Counted from the first letter of the stretch, positions 1 to 12,123 are shown. The stretch: DNA of 64,000 nucleotides from Saturnia japonica (GCA_033032175.1 CM065309.1:7254001-7318000), one strand, 5' to 3'. The notes: generated from the sequence alone by a model not told the origin. A program made the numbers and translations.

Positions 1-94
1 TAAAACAAAAATTAGACTGAAATTTTGACTTTCGATGCCTATGTCTCTATTTTACGAATCCTGAACCACTATGCAACACCCTCTTTGCTCGAAT

Positions 95-215
95 ACAGCT
101 CCGCAACCTCGTACAGTTTCAATGGACAGACACAGTCCGTAACACAGCTCCGCAGTCTCGCTCCGCTCCAGTCGACAGGTAATCTTAGACTGCCTGTTCA
201 CTGAAGCGGAGCTGT
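95..215. repeat. Short element with inverted ACAGCTCCGC ends
   Basis: ACAGCTCCGCA occurs at about 95-105 and again at 144-154, and its inverse GCGGAGCTGT at 206-215. The stretch is GC-richer than its surroundings. This looks like a small MITE or its remnant, but no target duplication was found. It lies 3' of the visible GST exons. Confidence 0.3.
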
Positions 216-315
216 AAAAATTTTGACTAATATAATTGCATATTTAGATATCCTTAGTGTCAAATTATTGATGTAAAATCGAAGCATCGCAAGTACAATT
301 TTTGTATATACTTGG

Positions 316-347
316 AAACCAATATATATATTTATATATATTGGTTT
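316..347. repeat. Perfect 15-bp hairpin with a 2-nt loop
   Basis: AAACC followed by an AT run at 316-330 pairs exactly with 333-347, leaving TT as the loop. It lies downstream of the visible GST exons, probably inside the next intron. The stem is mostly AT, so it may only be a simple-sequence palindrome. Confidence 0.6.
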
Positions 348-458
348 TTATACAATTTATTAACTATTTCTAAATTATAGTTATTAGTATTACTCTCTAT
401 TACAATAAAGCGTAGAAACATTGTGTTCATGTATAAATATAAATACTTCATTACTTAC

Positions 459-1452
459 CCCCGCATTTAACAATCTTGGGAATATGACAGCTGCCTCAAA
501 GAATAACTTTTGATTGACAAGAGCACGCTTTTTGACATCTTTTGGATAAAAGGTATCATTATTGGCATAAAGGTCTGCTAGGTACATCAAAATTGCGTGG
601 CTGAAATTAAATTATGATCGTATAATGCCAAGTTTAATCTTTGTTATAGGCAAATGTATGAAATGCCGGCATTCTATTAATTATTTTATCTAATTTTGAA
701 AGTATTAACACATGACACTTTGAGATCCCGCCAAAAACTCTTACTTATATCATCGAAACGAATTGGAGATGTATTTAATACTTTGCCGGTTAGCTTTATG
801 TATTATATATGTAATAATATATTTAATAAATAAAATAGAACATGTATTTTAAAGAAAAAAAGTTATGTTGTATTTTAAAGGAGCATTTTTGCGTTTTATT
901 GAACATTTAAAATTCGTGACCGGCCAATGGCCTAGGCCATAACGATGAACAGAGCCATCGCAGGTTTGATTTTCCAACACAAAGACTATACTTTAATGAA
1001 TCATATCATAGGTTAAGAATTTATTTTGATATGCCTCATATTATAACTTGATGCTTTTTAGTAAAGGATAGAAGATTATTTTCCATATAGACATGCCTGA
1101 TTAGTGACTTTCACAGTTGCGAAAAACTGATCTGCAGATTATATAATTAACGTATATACTCATAACGTACCTACCTATCGTGTAAACATATATCTCCATC
1201 TTCAAGAATGGGGACAGTATGCAAAGGATTTTTCTGAAAAATGTTATAATAATAAAAAATCGATATTATGTATTTATTTATATTAGATAATGTCATCGAC
1301 ATCATGGTAAGTATTACCTTCAAAAATTTGGACGTGAAATGTTCTTTGCCTGGCATGTTTACGTCAATCATATTCACTGGAACACGTAAAAATTCACATG
1401 CCATCATCACAGCTCGAGTGGATGCACCGACGTCTATTTTATATAATTTCAT
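459..1452 (-). CDS. Epsilon-like glutathione S-transferase, first three exons (partial gene)
   Basis: Cytosolic glutathione S-transferase, which conjugates glutathione to electrophiles in detoxification. Three exons join in frame: 1318-1452 (45 codons from ATG), 1175-1233 and 459-600, total 336 nt or 112 codons. All introns are GT-AG: donors follow 1318, 1175 and 459; acceptors precede 1233 and 600. The serine of the glutathione-contact motif DSHAI is split across exons 2 and 3 (residue 65). The thioredoxin-fold N-terminal domain shows LYKIDV near residue 3, the cis-proline loop HTVP at 50-53, then DSHAI, and YPKDVKKRA at the start of the helical domain. The helical domain continues past the left window edge. 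These motifs fit the insect delta/epsilon classes, epsilon better. Residue 9, where the catalytic serine is expected (DVSPPxRA), appears to be glycine (DVGASTRA), with a serine two residues later. The family call is firm; the class and the activity are inference. Confidence 0.85.
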
Positions 1453-1966
1453 TTTTAGCTAAAACAACACAAATTATACTATATTTACACATATTATACA
1501 TTATTTATATTTATAAACTGTAAACATTCAACTGTTGAGTCGAAAAACACTTCTTAAAAACTACTTTAAATGTAATAATAACATTTAATGACGTCACAAG
1601 TTGTTTTCATTGTACATGGACCTACGCGGCAATTGCTGGCGGATTTAAATAAAACTGCATATTATAAATCGATTCTTCGATTGTAAATCGATTCTTATAT
1701 TATTTTCTTATTTTCGTAGTACAAATGTTCGTAACTACAAATCTTAACGTTCGTTCGTTGCTTGTATATACCCTTTGGTGAGCTTGAACTGACGTTTACC
1801 ATCTTTTCTTTCGAACTCACTACACATGTTAACCTTAATAGCCCGGGAGCCATTAAAGACTTGGATAGCTTTACCGGCCCGGTACATTTTTTTTTTTTTC
1901 GAAGTAACTGACACCCGTTCACTATATTTCTCTATCATTCCTAACTAACTATATTCAATCACAAAT

Positions 1967-1968
<2 letters not shown>

Positions 1969-2015
<47 letters not shown>

Positions 2016-2022
2016 CACAAAC
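1969..2022. repeat. Compound (CA)n(TA)n microsatellite
   Basis: An uninterrupted CA run of about 16 units is followed by about seven TA units and a short CA-like tail. It lies upstream of the GST start codon, in unannotated DNA. Confidence 0.9.
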
Positions 2023-2029
2023 ACATTTT

Positions 2030-5000
2030 TAAAACTATAGAGTACTAAATTTTTATGGTAGGTACTACTTTAGAAATATTGTAAGCATCGGAAAAAGAAA
2101 TAAAAAAATTATGATGTTCAATTTTTCATTTATGATTAATATTGATTTATTTCACCTTAACACAAGAGAAACTACGATACAAGAAGTTATGTGATATGAT
2201 TATTTATATTATTAAACTTTTTTTAAGATTTTTATTATTATGAATATTACCTAAATGTAAACTCTATTTTGAAAACTGCAAAACTTTAACTTCATATAAA
2301 ATATCACTGATTTTAATTTATTAAACGAATTTTTTTTACAGATTTCTCAAAAAGGATAAAAAAATATTACTCAGTCTTCAGTACTGATTGGATACAGTTC
2401 TGTAACTGTAAAGAAGGCCAGACACTACATATTATACCGTTTATCTATATAGATAAGGTAGATATACAATCAGTACTATATTCTTAGCATTATACAGTTA
2501 ATAATAATTTCCTGTAAATATTTACGAATTCTTCTTATTATTATACAAACAAATATTTAGAGTGATACTACTATAATAGGCGCCTAATAAAAAAAAAGAT
2601 GAAAGTGAATTTTTTAGGATGGGCATGCAAATTGTAACACAATTTAGGGGTGCACAAACTTGTGGAGTTGGCGATCGACCAAAAAAAATTTAGACATCAA
2701 ATGATCGACTACCAACCTTTTACTACGACAGAAAAACAATGATTATAAAATGGCTTTTCCTACATTTAAAAAATTAAGTACCTAGGTTAAAGTTCGATCT
2801 TCGAAAATCAGTTAAAATTCTCTTCACATTAATGCATAATAAGCATTGCATGTCATTGGCATACTTTTCATAGGTCGGCAGTAATCACTGTTAACTGTAA
2901 GTTAGATGACAGGCGTTCGTTAGCCAACTGCAATAATTAAGATGACTTGCACAACAAAAATGAAATTCAGTTTTAGCTTTAATTCAGTTTAGTTGTGTCA
3001 AATTGTATGCAACTCTCAATCTTAAATCTGATTTAACGATTTAAATATTATCTAAGGATAAGGTTCAAGCCGCCCTCAGATTTAATTATTTTCATTTCTA
3101 AAATTGTTGATTCGCACAGACAAGTACACCCTATCAATCCGTCCAATCCATTAAATGCTGTTAACGGAAGAGCTTTCTTGCAAACGCGGATATTTTCCTT
3201 CTCGTTCTATAAAATACAAAAATTTGAGATCAGGTGCTCTCTCTGACTTTCGGATATAAATACGCGTAAACATTATTACCACAGCCATAGTGAAAAGAAA
3301 CTACAAGTATAGTTGTATAAGTAATCGTCGCCGCAATACTTTCAAGCTAAAGTATTTTATACTCTTCGGGAAGTCCATTGTTCGACTCGGAAAATTCTGC
3401 TCTGCCTGAAGATCCCTGATCTACACCATGAAGGTGCTTCTTAATCCACTTGTTTTATTGTGATGAAGATTTTCACACTCGATGTTATGCGTCTCATAAG
3501 ACGTTTACACTTTTTTACTAGAATTACAAATACATATTGAATAAAACACGTTAAATCAATTCGATATATTATATGAACGATACTTTCACTCGTTTATGAT
3601 TTCAATAAAATTAATTTAGTATCGGCAGTTCATTCGGAATAAATACGAAACATTTTAACTGAACTGCACTCGACTATAGGTGGTAATAATAACCATTGTA
3701 CTAAGCCATCGGCAATATTTTACGGTTGAATAAAACAATAAAAGACTCACGGGTTATTTATACAATCGATGTTGCGGAAAATACAATTTATTCGCCCCAT
3801 TGCATCCATGCACCCAGTAATTTACGGATAATTATATTCCATTATAATAATTTATTACCACGTTATCTTACTCACTGAATATTAAAGTATAATTCATCCC
3901 CTTCTCAGTTTTTCAGTAAATACATAGTATATCAATTTAATAAACGTGAAACTTAAAACAAATACACACCACTCGTATGATACTAAATATCTACTACTCA
4001 TTTTTTCCATAAACGCATGAAGAAGTCCACCATTACATTAATATCCCAAAAAACCTAAGGGTCATTTAAGAAACAGTGATGAGTGAATTGATCGAAGTAA
4101 AACGAATATTAAAATTTTATTTTGTTTTCTTCGTTCTAAAATAAAGCCATAAACTTTTAAACATCTGCCGCGATGGCGAAAACGTGGACGAGTAAACACA
4201 TAGTTTTAAAAGGAAATATACGGGAACATCGTTTCAAAATACATTAATATGTCGTTGTAGCGGAAAGCGAAAGGAGGGATTGAAATTCTCAAAATTCTAT
4301 TTAAAATCATGGGGAATTTAGATTATGTCACTAAAAGTCAATGTTTTTTAACTCACGACGCAAATACAGGGATAGATTAGGAGAACATGGTAACCTTGAC
4401 CTGATATTGCAGCATCATCTGGGATCTTCACAACTTACAGCAGATATATCGTGTTTGGCCTGATTGAAACGGTCTCAATGAAAAGGTCACTTGTGCCGGG
4501 GTTTTCTTAAATTATCAATTTATCTTGTATGTAATTGTTTATGCATATGAAAATCCTGTATCACTATACTAATATCTTTACGAACTGAATATTTAAAACT
4601 TGTTACCTTCACGGATGAATTTTAAAGTAGTTTCCACAGCGTATTTTGCAAACTTTGTACTCGACACAGTGGTAAATAAATATTATTACTTTCACTCCCA
4701 AGCTAAGTGCTATTTTTATATTTGAATTCTCTTATACAGTGGGCTAGAAATTACATTTTATTCGCCAATATTAAATCGTCGTTACTGCTTGCTTTTTTTT
4801 ATTTATTTATTGAATACAGTTTCAGTAGCGTACAACTTAGTTTTCTCTATTACTCCATACTATATATAATAAACAAAATATATGAAATATAAAAATACCA
4901 GATCGATTTTAATAAACGTTAATTGATAACAATATAAATAAAGCAGAATATATTATTATAACCGATATCGAACCGTTTGGTTATTGCACGCTAAAAAAAA

Positions 5001-5420
5001 AGGCAAACACAAAACATCATTATTTATCACGTTTTAACCCACTTCAAAAAAGGAAGAGAGGTTCTAAATTCGATTGTATAATTTTTATGGATATTCAGGC
5101 GTAACTTTTTTCTATTATGAACCGATTTTGTTTTTTTTTTTTCTCCTGGAAAGGGATAACACCACAATGTGAGAACATTGACATTGGACCTTCGACTTTG
5201 AAGATACACCAGAGAAATTCTCAAAATCATTGAAGTTGGTTTCCTTTTTGAAGTGAAACTTCTTTTGAGACGTTGTGAATTGGATTTTATGAAAAGAAAA
5301 GGTGTAACGAAAAAGAGATAGCTTTATATGTATATACAGGTTTTAGGCTGTGAGAGAATGAGATAGAAAGCGTTTTTATATAGTTTCCCTATCCTTCGAC
5401 TATTCGTAATGTACTCGAAA
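2030..5420. other. AT-rich stretch, no gene recognised apart from a candidate promoter
   Basis: I see no protein-family match, RNA gene or clear transposon in this 3.4 kb. All open frames are short and of low complexity. The one notable point is a TATAAATA box near 3255, annotated separately. The stretch may be intronic or intergenic. Confidence 0.5.
3253..3438 (+). promoter_or_regulatory. Candidate TATA promoter and short first exon
   Basis: TATAAATA near 3255 is followed about 30 bp downstream by CACAGCCATAGTG, a plausible initiator region. A less AT-rich leader without upstream ATGs then leads to ACCATGAAGGTGCTTCTT at about 3425. Many insect secreted-protein genes, cuticle proteins among them, have a first exon that encodes only the first few residues of a signal peptide (MKxLL). 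I could not find a convincing splice donor or a matching second exon, so this is a candidate only. Confidence 0.25.
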
Positions 5421-5433
5421 TATATACAAAGAG

Positions 5434-5470
5434 AGGTACAGAAAGAGAGAGAGAGAGAAGAGAGAGAAGT
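5434..5470. repeat. (GA)n microsatellite
   Basis: Imperfect GA-rich run, purine-only over most of its length. Confidence 0.8.
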
Positions 5471-5479
5471 TTCACTTCT

Positions 5480-7290
5480 AACGCGTAAAAACTCACACTC
5501 AAGTTTTTTTGTTATAAATTGTCTTGTAATTTCTTGTATTTGGTTATAATTTTAAACCATAATAAGAATAAAACATAGCCTAAGCCATCAGATTGAACGT
5601 TGCTTTCTACCCTTGAAAGATGTTTTAAACTCAAAGATGACTCCCTACAAATATTATATATTCACAAGCGTTATAACTTTATACTAGTAGTAAAAATACA
5701 AAATATCTGAAAACCCTCAGACTTTATTTTTTAACTCTCTTATTCTTCAAAAGTTATCAAGGTAACAAAATTTATTGAGATCGCATCCACGAAATCCTGC
5801 GCTTAGCTAAACATATTATTGGCCAACGTAGGCAATTATTTATACAGTTTTAATTAGAATTTACACATTATACGGTTGATAATGGATCTAATTTGGCTTC
5901 GCAATATGTTAGCTCGTCCAATCGTAGCGGTGATTGTGTTTTAGGGAGACAAGATGACGTCATTAATCTTTCTGTAATGGCCACCAAAATGCGGACACAC
6001 GCTCGTCACGGGTCATTTGCGAAAGCGAATGTGTTGCTATGTTCCCTGCAGTTCCAATTTACCTACATGCACGTCATCAAATAAATAGTTTTAAAAATGT
6101 ACTTTCATATGCATAAGTTGAATTATTTTATTTTAAAATATACAGATAGGAACAAAACATGAGTATACAAAAAATTGATTGACAACAGTGCCTAGTAACA
6201 AAAACAATATTAAGAATATTCAAATTACACGTGATACAGGTTAGTTAAATGAATCGTGCCAGTACATACAAGGTAAAATATTAAGGAAAAAGTACTAAAG
6301 ACAAAAAAAAAATTAAGAAAAAGTAATGTTGTTGGACTAATTGAATAAAAGTAGGTACTTACCTATCAAAGGTGGGAGTGTCATGCTCGTTAAGGCTAAG
6401 TAATTTTTTTATTGATCTAATTAGAACTTGTTGAGTTGCGTTCCCTGCAAAGGTCTATGAAAATTGGCAACATTATGCGACGTAATATAACAACAGTTTT
6501 TTATAGCAAAGTGTGTTTGTGACTCTAGGCGTCAATCACTCCCGATGTAAAATGAAGATAAAAACATTAATAGTAGGTACGCTCTTGCTCAGTAATTACT
6601 AATTGGCTCTTTTATATTTTACACGCCATTTAAACTCATTGATATTTTTCAAAATGGTTCTTGAGTGATTTAATATCGGTAAAATATCGTACCTATATTA
6701 AATGTGGTCATTTGGTGAAATAAGCAGATTAAAATAAAATTATTAACAAAAGGTAAACGGCAATAAAATTTTTAGAAGAACGATTATTAAATATTTAAAT
6801 GTATTTGCGATTTCAAATCTTGATATTAATTAAGCACTAAATAGCCAATTGTTCTCCTTAAATAATCGTCGAAAGTCTAGTTTTACTGTTTCGATAGAAG
6901 GCATTTTCACATTTTATTTAAAAAAAAACTGGCAATTAGGAGATGTAATCAAAAGACCAACCTTTGATTTAATACAAAATTGATAGCGATAATACTAGAA
7001 TACTAAGACTTCAATAAAATATTTTTTTATCTGTACGAGCTTGAACTTTTGTAACTCGCCATTTTTTTTAAATGAACACAATCTGTTAATCTCTCCGGTC
7101 TTTACAAAGTCTTTGAAGTAGAACAGAAGGTAACCATTAGTAACAGTTAGATGAAGATGATTTCACTCAAATTGAACTAAATTGTTGGAAGTCTTTGGTT
7201 TTGATAAAGTAAAAGGAAACTTGATCTTGATTACATAGAAGTTGATCGTTGGAATGTAAATCAGTATTGTTCGTTTTCATTTTAGTATTC
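5480..7290. other. AT-rich stretch, nothing recognised
   Basis: No coding similarity, RNA gene or transposon end could be identified. A small frame at 5893-6084 has somewhat higher GC but no recognisable motif. Confidence 0.5.
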
Positions 7291-7307
7291 ACTATCCATG
7301 GAATATC

Positions 7308-7390
7308 TTCTTTTTTTTTTTTGTACTGACTACACTGTTAGCCTTATGGGCCCTAAAGCCGCTGCGGCTTTTACAGCTTCACCGGACTTG
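7308..7390 (-). mobile_element. 83-bp retroposed Jockey 3' tail with 13-bp target duplication
   Basis: On the plus strand a T tract (the poly-A tail of a minus-strand insertion) is followed by the 3' terminal sequence of the Jockey element found at 58454-64000: TGACTACACTGTTAGCC, then GCCGCTGCGGC, TTTACAGCTTCACCGG and ACTTG. The insert is flanked by a perfect 13-bp direct repeat, TCCATGGAATATC, at 7295-7307 and 7391-7403. This is the signature of target-primed reverse transcription with extreme 5' truncation. It carries no coding sequence. Confidence 0.85.
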
Positions 7391-7403
7391 TCCATGGAAT
7401 ATC

Positions 7404-7835
7404 GTATAAAAGGAACCTTTATAAAAGTTTTTTTTTCACCAAAAGTTTGTGTTGTTTTTATTCCCAGGCGAAACCCCTAGTCCTACGCTTCGGTACGCCT
7501 ACATTACTGAACAGACAAACTTTATCTCGGCCCTTGGTAACGAGGAAAAACTTCGAATTGACCCGATGTGGAATCGAGAGCTCAAGATTTCACAAAATTG
7601 TTACTTTGCTTAACAATTCGATGACGTATCCTCTCATTAGGTCTAGTAGATATCCACTTTTTTTTGTTATGCGATTCTGTACTAAGATAATATGTTATTC
7701 CCATATATTTTGCCTATCAACTACATTGAATTAGGTCAAGTCTTAACTATTATACATTTTTTTAAATTTCTCTATAACTTACTATATAGTATCTTGTGCT
7801 ATCGATTCCATTAGCGTAAGATTTACATTTATAAC
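7404..7835. other. Unassigned stretch between repeats
   Basis: Moderate GC and a 95-codon frame at 7447-7734, which has no recognisable domain. It may be old repeat sequence; no ends were seen. Confidence 0.35.
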
Positions 7836-8755
7836 TAGCGGTGTGCCCAGGGCTCCGCACGCGTTTATAGTTACGCAGTAGTTATTTACATCCCGTAACT
7901 TTAATTTTACCCATATTGTTGACAATTCATATGCCGCATGCCGTATCAATTGAGTAATGGCGTGTATTTCCCGTGTACAATTTTCATCAAATAAATCTAT
8001 TTATTTCTTTTTTACCAATAGCATAAATATGAATAGGTATCCCAATTTAAAAAAAAATTTTTTTTACATCTGATTACTCTTTTAGCCTTATAGGGGCGCT
8101 AAAGCCGCTGCAGCTTTTACAGCTTCACCGGACTTGGTCGCTAATTTGAAACATGCCGGGTTCTTCAAACAAACTTTCACCCAAGTTTTATTTTCACCAT
8201 ATGTGGAATAATACAATGAAATGATTCACTTTTAGCAAAACTGTATAATCCAGATAATTTACAATAGGTATATCGTTTGGAGTATATTAATTCCCGCGAG
8301 CCGTGATTGACAGCCTACGTCAAATAAAACAATAATTATGCTGTTAAACAGTTTAAAAACACTTCAGCCAATCTTAAAAAGAATACTGGACTATCATTAA
8401 ATAGGTAATTATTAGAAATATATACATTTCTTATTAATTCTAACAATGTCCATATATCAACAAACCAGATTTGACAATCAACAAACTGGTTTGTATGGCA
8501 GCCGATGTCATTTCACCATTATTGCGCATGTGCATTTGTGTTTCCATATTTTGTTCACAGAAACTTTCATCCCCTATTCTCAACCTTTAAAGTTTTATTT
8601 TCGCTACAAAAAGTACCCTATGTCCTTCCATAAGGTCCAATCTATCTCTATACCAAAATTCATCAAAGTTGGTTTAGCGGTCTAGCTGTGAAAACGTAAC
8701 AGACAGACAGAGTTACTTTCACATTTATAATATTAGTATGGATAAATATACCAAA
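7836..8755 (+). repeat. Dispersed repeat copy A1 (second copy at 30676-31300)
   Basis: Starts with a CTAGCGGTGTGCCC-type motif common at the head of lepidopteran RTE-like repeats and ends with ACAGACAGACAG and TATAATATTAGTATGGAT. From about 8165 it matches 30736-31300 with only scattered differences, sharing ACTTTCACCCAAGTTTTATT, CTTCAGCCAATCTTAAAAAG and TACAAAAAGTACCCTATGTC. The head at 7836-8010 is also shared with 48147-48310. It is interrupted by a Jockey tail at about 8048-8138. No coding frame was seen. Confidence 0.7.
8048..8138 (-). mobile_element. Second short Jockey 3' tail, inserted in repeat A1
   Basis: A T tract followed by a diverged copy of the same 3' terminus (TTAGCCTTA, then GCCGCTGCAGC, TTTTACAGCTTCACCGG and ACTTGG). 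It stops within a base or two of where the 7308 copy stops. The flanks AATTTAAA and AATTTGAAA may be a decayed target duplication. Confidence 0.7.
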
Positions 8756-8799
8756 TTACTCAAAAATACAACGCAAAGTTTGACAAGTTCTCAAATCGG

Positions 8800-9145
8800 T
8801 ACTCATTTAATATCCATATAAATCTTAATCTCTTTTATGTATACATATAAAGCGCTTTGTCCTGAATGACTGACTGACGGATCAACGCACAGCCTAAACC
8901 GCTGATCGTAGAAACCTGAAAATTGGAAGGTGTGTTCTTTGTATGACGTAGACATCCGATAAGAAAGGATTTTCCGAAATTCTACCTCTAAGGGGGTAAA
9001 AAAGAGGGGCAAAATTTGTATGGGACAACGTGATTCCTTGGTCCAGTCTACTTCAAATTTGACATATACCTTTTTTAACAGAATTGATGGAAGACATATT
9101 TCGTATTTTATTGAAATTCACACCCTAATGAGTTTAAAAAGGGGT
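8800..9145 (-). repeat. Dispersed repeat, copy B1 (inverse copy at 46290-46520)
   Basis: Read on the minus strand it contains CCCCTTAGAGGTAGAATTTC, a stretch on a GATGTCTACGTCAT theme, GGCTGTGCGTTGATC and CAGTCAGTCA. The same order of motifs appears on the plus strand near 46310-46500. This is a widespread arthropod repeat type; I do not assign it to a class. Confidence 0.6.
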
Positions 9146-9499
9146 AGAAAGTTATCTTGGCGGTGATTTGCTTCGAAGTTGATATCAATACTTCTTGGTG
9201 CTTTTGATTTACATTTTATTTTGACACATGTTTGGAAACTCAATCTGATTTTATTCAAAAAAGGTTGAACTCACTTACAAACATAAGCAAATACTCTTTA
9301 AAATTGGAATATCTGAAAGTCACCGTACTATATTAGTACCTCATTTGAAGGTTTTAAAGCTTAAAGAGGTTATGCACTTTTAGGACATGGCCTCATAGGG
9401 ACATAGAGTTCGAAATTTGAAATGGTAAAGACTAGAACATTTTGGTTATAAATTATACGAATCAATTCCATATATTTAAAAAAAAAACATGTAAAATCT

Positions 9500-10172
9500 A
9501 TACTAATACTAATAATATAATAAAGCGGAAAAGATTTTTGTTCGTTTGTTTTTTTGTTTAAACATACTAATCTCTGGAACTACCAGTCGGATTTGATTTT
9601 TTTTTATATGATAGTCAGACTCACGAGAAATAAGTATAGGTTATATAACATTAGGCTAAATTTTCTAGCTAGCCTTAAATATTGACTTTTGTTACGTAAG
9701 TCGGAAGTCGAAGCCCTCGTGAATTGCTTTAGCCGCATTCGCTGGCTTAATGGTTAATGATACGTCCATACAGTGTTATATATATCTATCTCTTATACAT
9801 GAGCCACAATAAGGTATTTTGCAATTTTTTATTGTTGAAGATAAAAAAATTATTTATGAGCATTATTTTTAAGCATGGCATATTAATCCTCACGAACAAA
9901 AGTTACTTCATCATAAAGACAATTTATAATGAAGATAAACTTTGTCTTTTACAGCATGTTATTTGGACGCATAGTTTGAGAGATAATACAAAATTAAAAT
10001 AATTCAACACTCGGCTCGGGTCCATGTCTATAGTAGTTAGTGGCGCAAACGAACCGTGCGATGCCGCAATGTGACCATCTGGTCGCCCGATAAAAATATT
10101 GTCTTATTATAAATCATCAATCAGTGATTTCTTCTAAATTATATGCGGGTGAAACCGCGGGGCACAGTTAGT
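9500..10172 (-). repeat. RTE/SINE-like dispersed repeat, minus orientation
   Basis: Begins on the plus strand with AATATAATAAAGCGGAAAAG, GTTCGTTTGTTT and a TCTGGAACTACCAGTC block. It ends with GCGGGTGAAACCGCGGGGCACAGTTAGTA, the inverse of the ACTAGCTGTGCCCCGCGG head typical of these repeats. The middle has an unrelated AT-rich insert. No coding frame. Confidence 0.55.
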
Positions 10173-10640
10173 ATTACTATAAAGTTTGATTTAGAAAATA
10201 TTATTGATACAACATCGGCCTTTCATCAGCTTCTCTATAAAATAACAAATTATCGATCGTTACTACTCGTGCGCGATAAGTTGAGACCTGAGCGCGGTGA
10301 CGTTATTATCGGGTCCTGGTACAGTGAACAAAAAAGAACACAACTAGCTTAGTATAGTAAGAGACTAACACCCATATTCTAAGTCGTTTCCTCGAAACTT
10401 CCTCGACTCCACTCAACCTCATTCGAGGAAATCGGTATTCATAGTTGCAAAAAATCTCCTCCACTTAACGTCACTCGAGATTTATCCTCACTCGAGTCGA
10501 GGAAACAACTGTCAAACTCAAGGTACATCGCGATCTACCTTAAGGAATACTCAACGACTCAATACGACATTGTTTATTCTAGTCTTTCGTCCACGCTTGT
10601 TAACAGAGCTAATTATTATATTTCAATTGTTTTTCCAATA

Positions 10641-10901
10641 GTGTTATTAATGGATTTCCAACGTTTTCTAAATTATCTATACGATAATTCGTACGATTAT
10701 CCTGAGCGACGTTATTTACGAGACGCAGAAAACCCTATCGAATTCTACGACAATGTAGAATTCCAAAGACGCTATCGTTTTAGGAAAGAAACTGTTGTGA
10801 ATATGTTGTTACCGCTTGTGTTCAATAGCGTAATTATGTACAGTAACAGAGGATTACCCATTCCGCCTATAATTCAGTTGTTGATTGCGTTAAGATTTTA
10901 A
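10641..10901 (+). pseudogene. Harbinger-like transposase, N-terminal remnant
   Basis: The frame gives 86 residues; the likely original start is the second methionine at 10650. It resembles the N-terminus of insect HARBI1-like transposases: EFYDNVEFQRRYRFRKETV near residues 32-50, then an LLPLV helix and PPIIQLLIALRF. In relatives the last motif continues RFYATG. Here the tyrosine codon has become TAA, the sequence keeps a few more degenerate codons, and then it is cut by the nested hAT-like element. No DDE nuclease domain remains. Family assignment comes from motif memory and from the matching Harbinger ends and TAA duplications. Confidence 0.7.
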
Positions 10902-10940
10902 GCAATTTTAAGAACAACGAATACCATCAACTAACAAGAT

Positions 10941-12123
10941 AGGGATGGCGATCTGAAATCGATTAATCAAAGAATCGAACATTTGGATTATTATTAATTT
11001 ATTTATTTGGTTTTATAATATTCAATTCTTTTAATAGATTCATAGCACTGAATCGGTCTAGTGATTCTATCTTTCAATGTAGAAAATTGAGATTCATTTT
11101 TTTTTTCTGATTTGATATGAACCATAAAATTATTTACAAATATTTCAATGTACACAAGTACATGTATATGTAAGCGTTGGTTCGTTTTCTTTCATAAAAC
11201 TAGCCGGATTGTTGGTTGGGGGCAATTTCCCTGGTCTATTACAATATATGCACAATGACACGGAATACTGGAATTTATAGAATGGAGAAAAAAGTGACTC
11301 ACCGAACAACAGCTTTTACGCACTTTGGAGGCCTCCTCTTGTGTTTACTTCTGTGTCACCACGCACCATGCACGATAATTATTCAAGTTTTTTGAAGTAA
11401 AAGTTTATTATATTTCATATATACCGCAGTCACTCTGTGTTTGCCGTTGCAATTTTAAAGGCTAACTGACGTCGGCGAAAGGTAGGGGGTAGATAAGGAT
11501 AGACAGATACGAGGAAAAAGGATAGGTGCTGTATCATTGTGCATATAATCCTCGTAAGCGCTTTTTAGCCTTAACAGTATATAAATCACAAATTTTCACT
11601 TAATTACTCAAAAGTAATCATTATGCGACCATCAGTGTGTGTGTGTAAGGGAAATAACTTCACGTTATCCAAAATTGCAAGTTACGATACGAATAATGAT
11701 TGTTCCGATTTAACGATTATAATAATCCTTGAGTACATGACATAAAGTTCATTTTTATTATCATTTCATCATTTTTGTATCATTCTCTATGGTGTCAATT
11801 ACCAATTATAATATGATACATAACATCAAAATTACCCAACCGCTGCAGAATAACGATAAGAGTTTAAAATAATACATCTGTGAAATGAATTCTCTTTTTT
11901 CTATACCTGAAATAAATTCGCTTTCTTTATCTTTGTATATCTGATTGTTTAGTATGGTTGTAAAAAACAACTTTGGATAGTTAAAAATTATAAAACATCG
12001 ATTATTATGTTGGTTTTTTTATTTTCTATATGAGGGGTTTTTGAAAAATTGTGATACGATTCACCATGGTTCGATTCAAAACAAATTACAAATCGATTAT
12101 TTTCAAAATGAATCATCATCCCT
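10941..12123. mobile_element. hAT-like non-autonomous element nested in the Harbinger element
   Basis: The ends are AGGGATGGCGAT at the left and ATCATCATCCCT at the right, i.e. inverted TAGGGATG-type termini followed on both sides by an AATCGATT-like block. The flanks are AACAAGAT (10933-10940) and AACAAGTA (12124-12131), an 8-bp target duplication with the last two bases changed, as expected for hAT. The 1.18-kb interior shows no transposase. Removing it rejoins Harbinger sequence. Confidence 0.65.

Noticed and set aside
1744..1938. Minus-strand frame of 64 codons containing KAIQVFNGSRAIKV and KDGKRQFKLTKGYIQ
   Set aside because: It has a protein-like composition, but I recognise no family, an A13 run interrupts it, and there are no clear splice sites or neighbours. 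Worth a database search, not a call.
7447..7734. 95-codon plus-strand frame
   Set aside because: No domain, lies between dispersed repeats, and the sequence looks like repeat debris.
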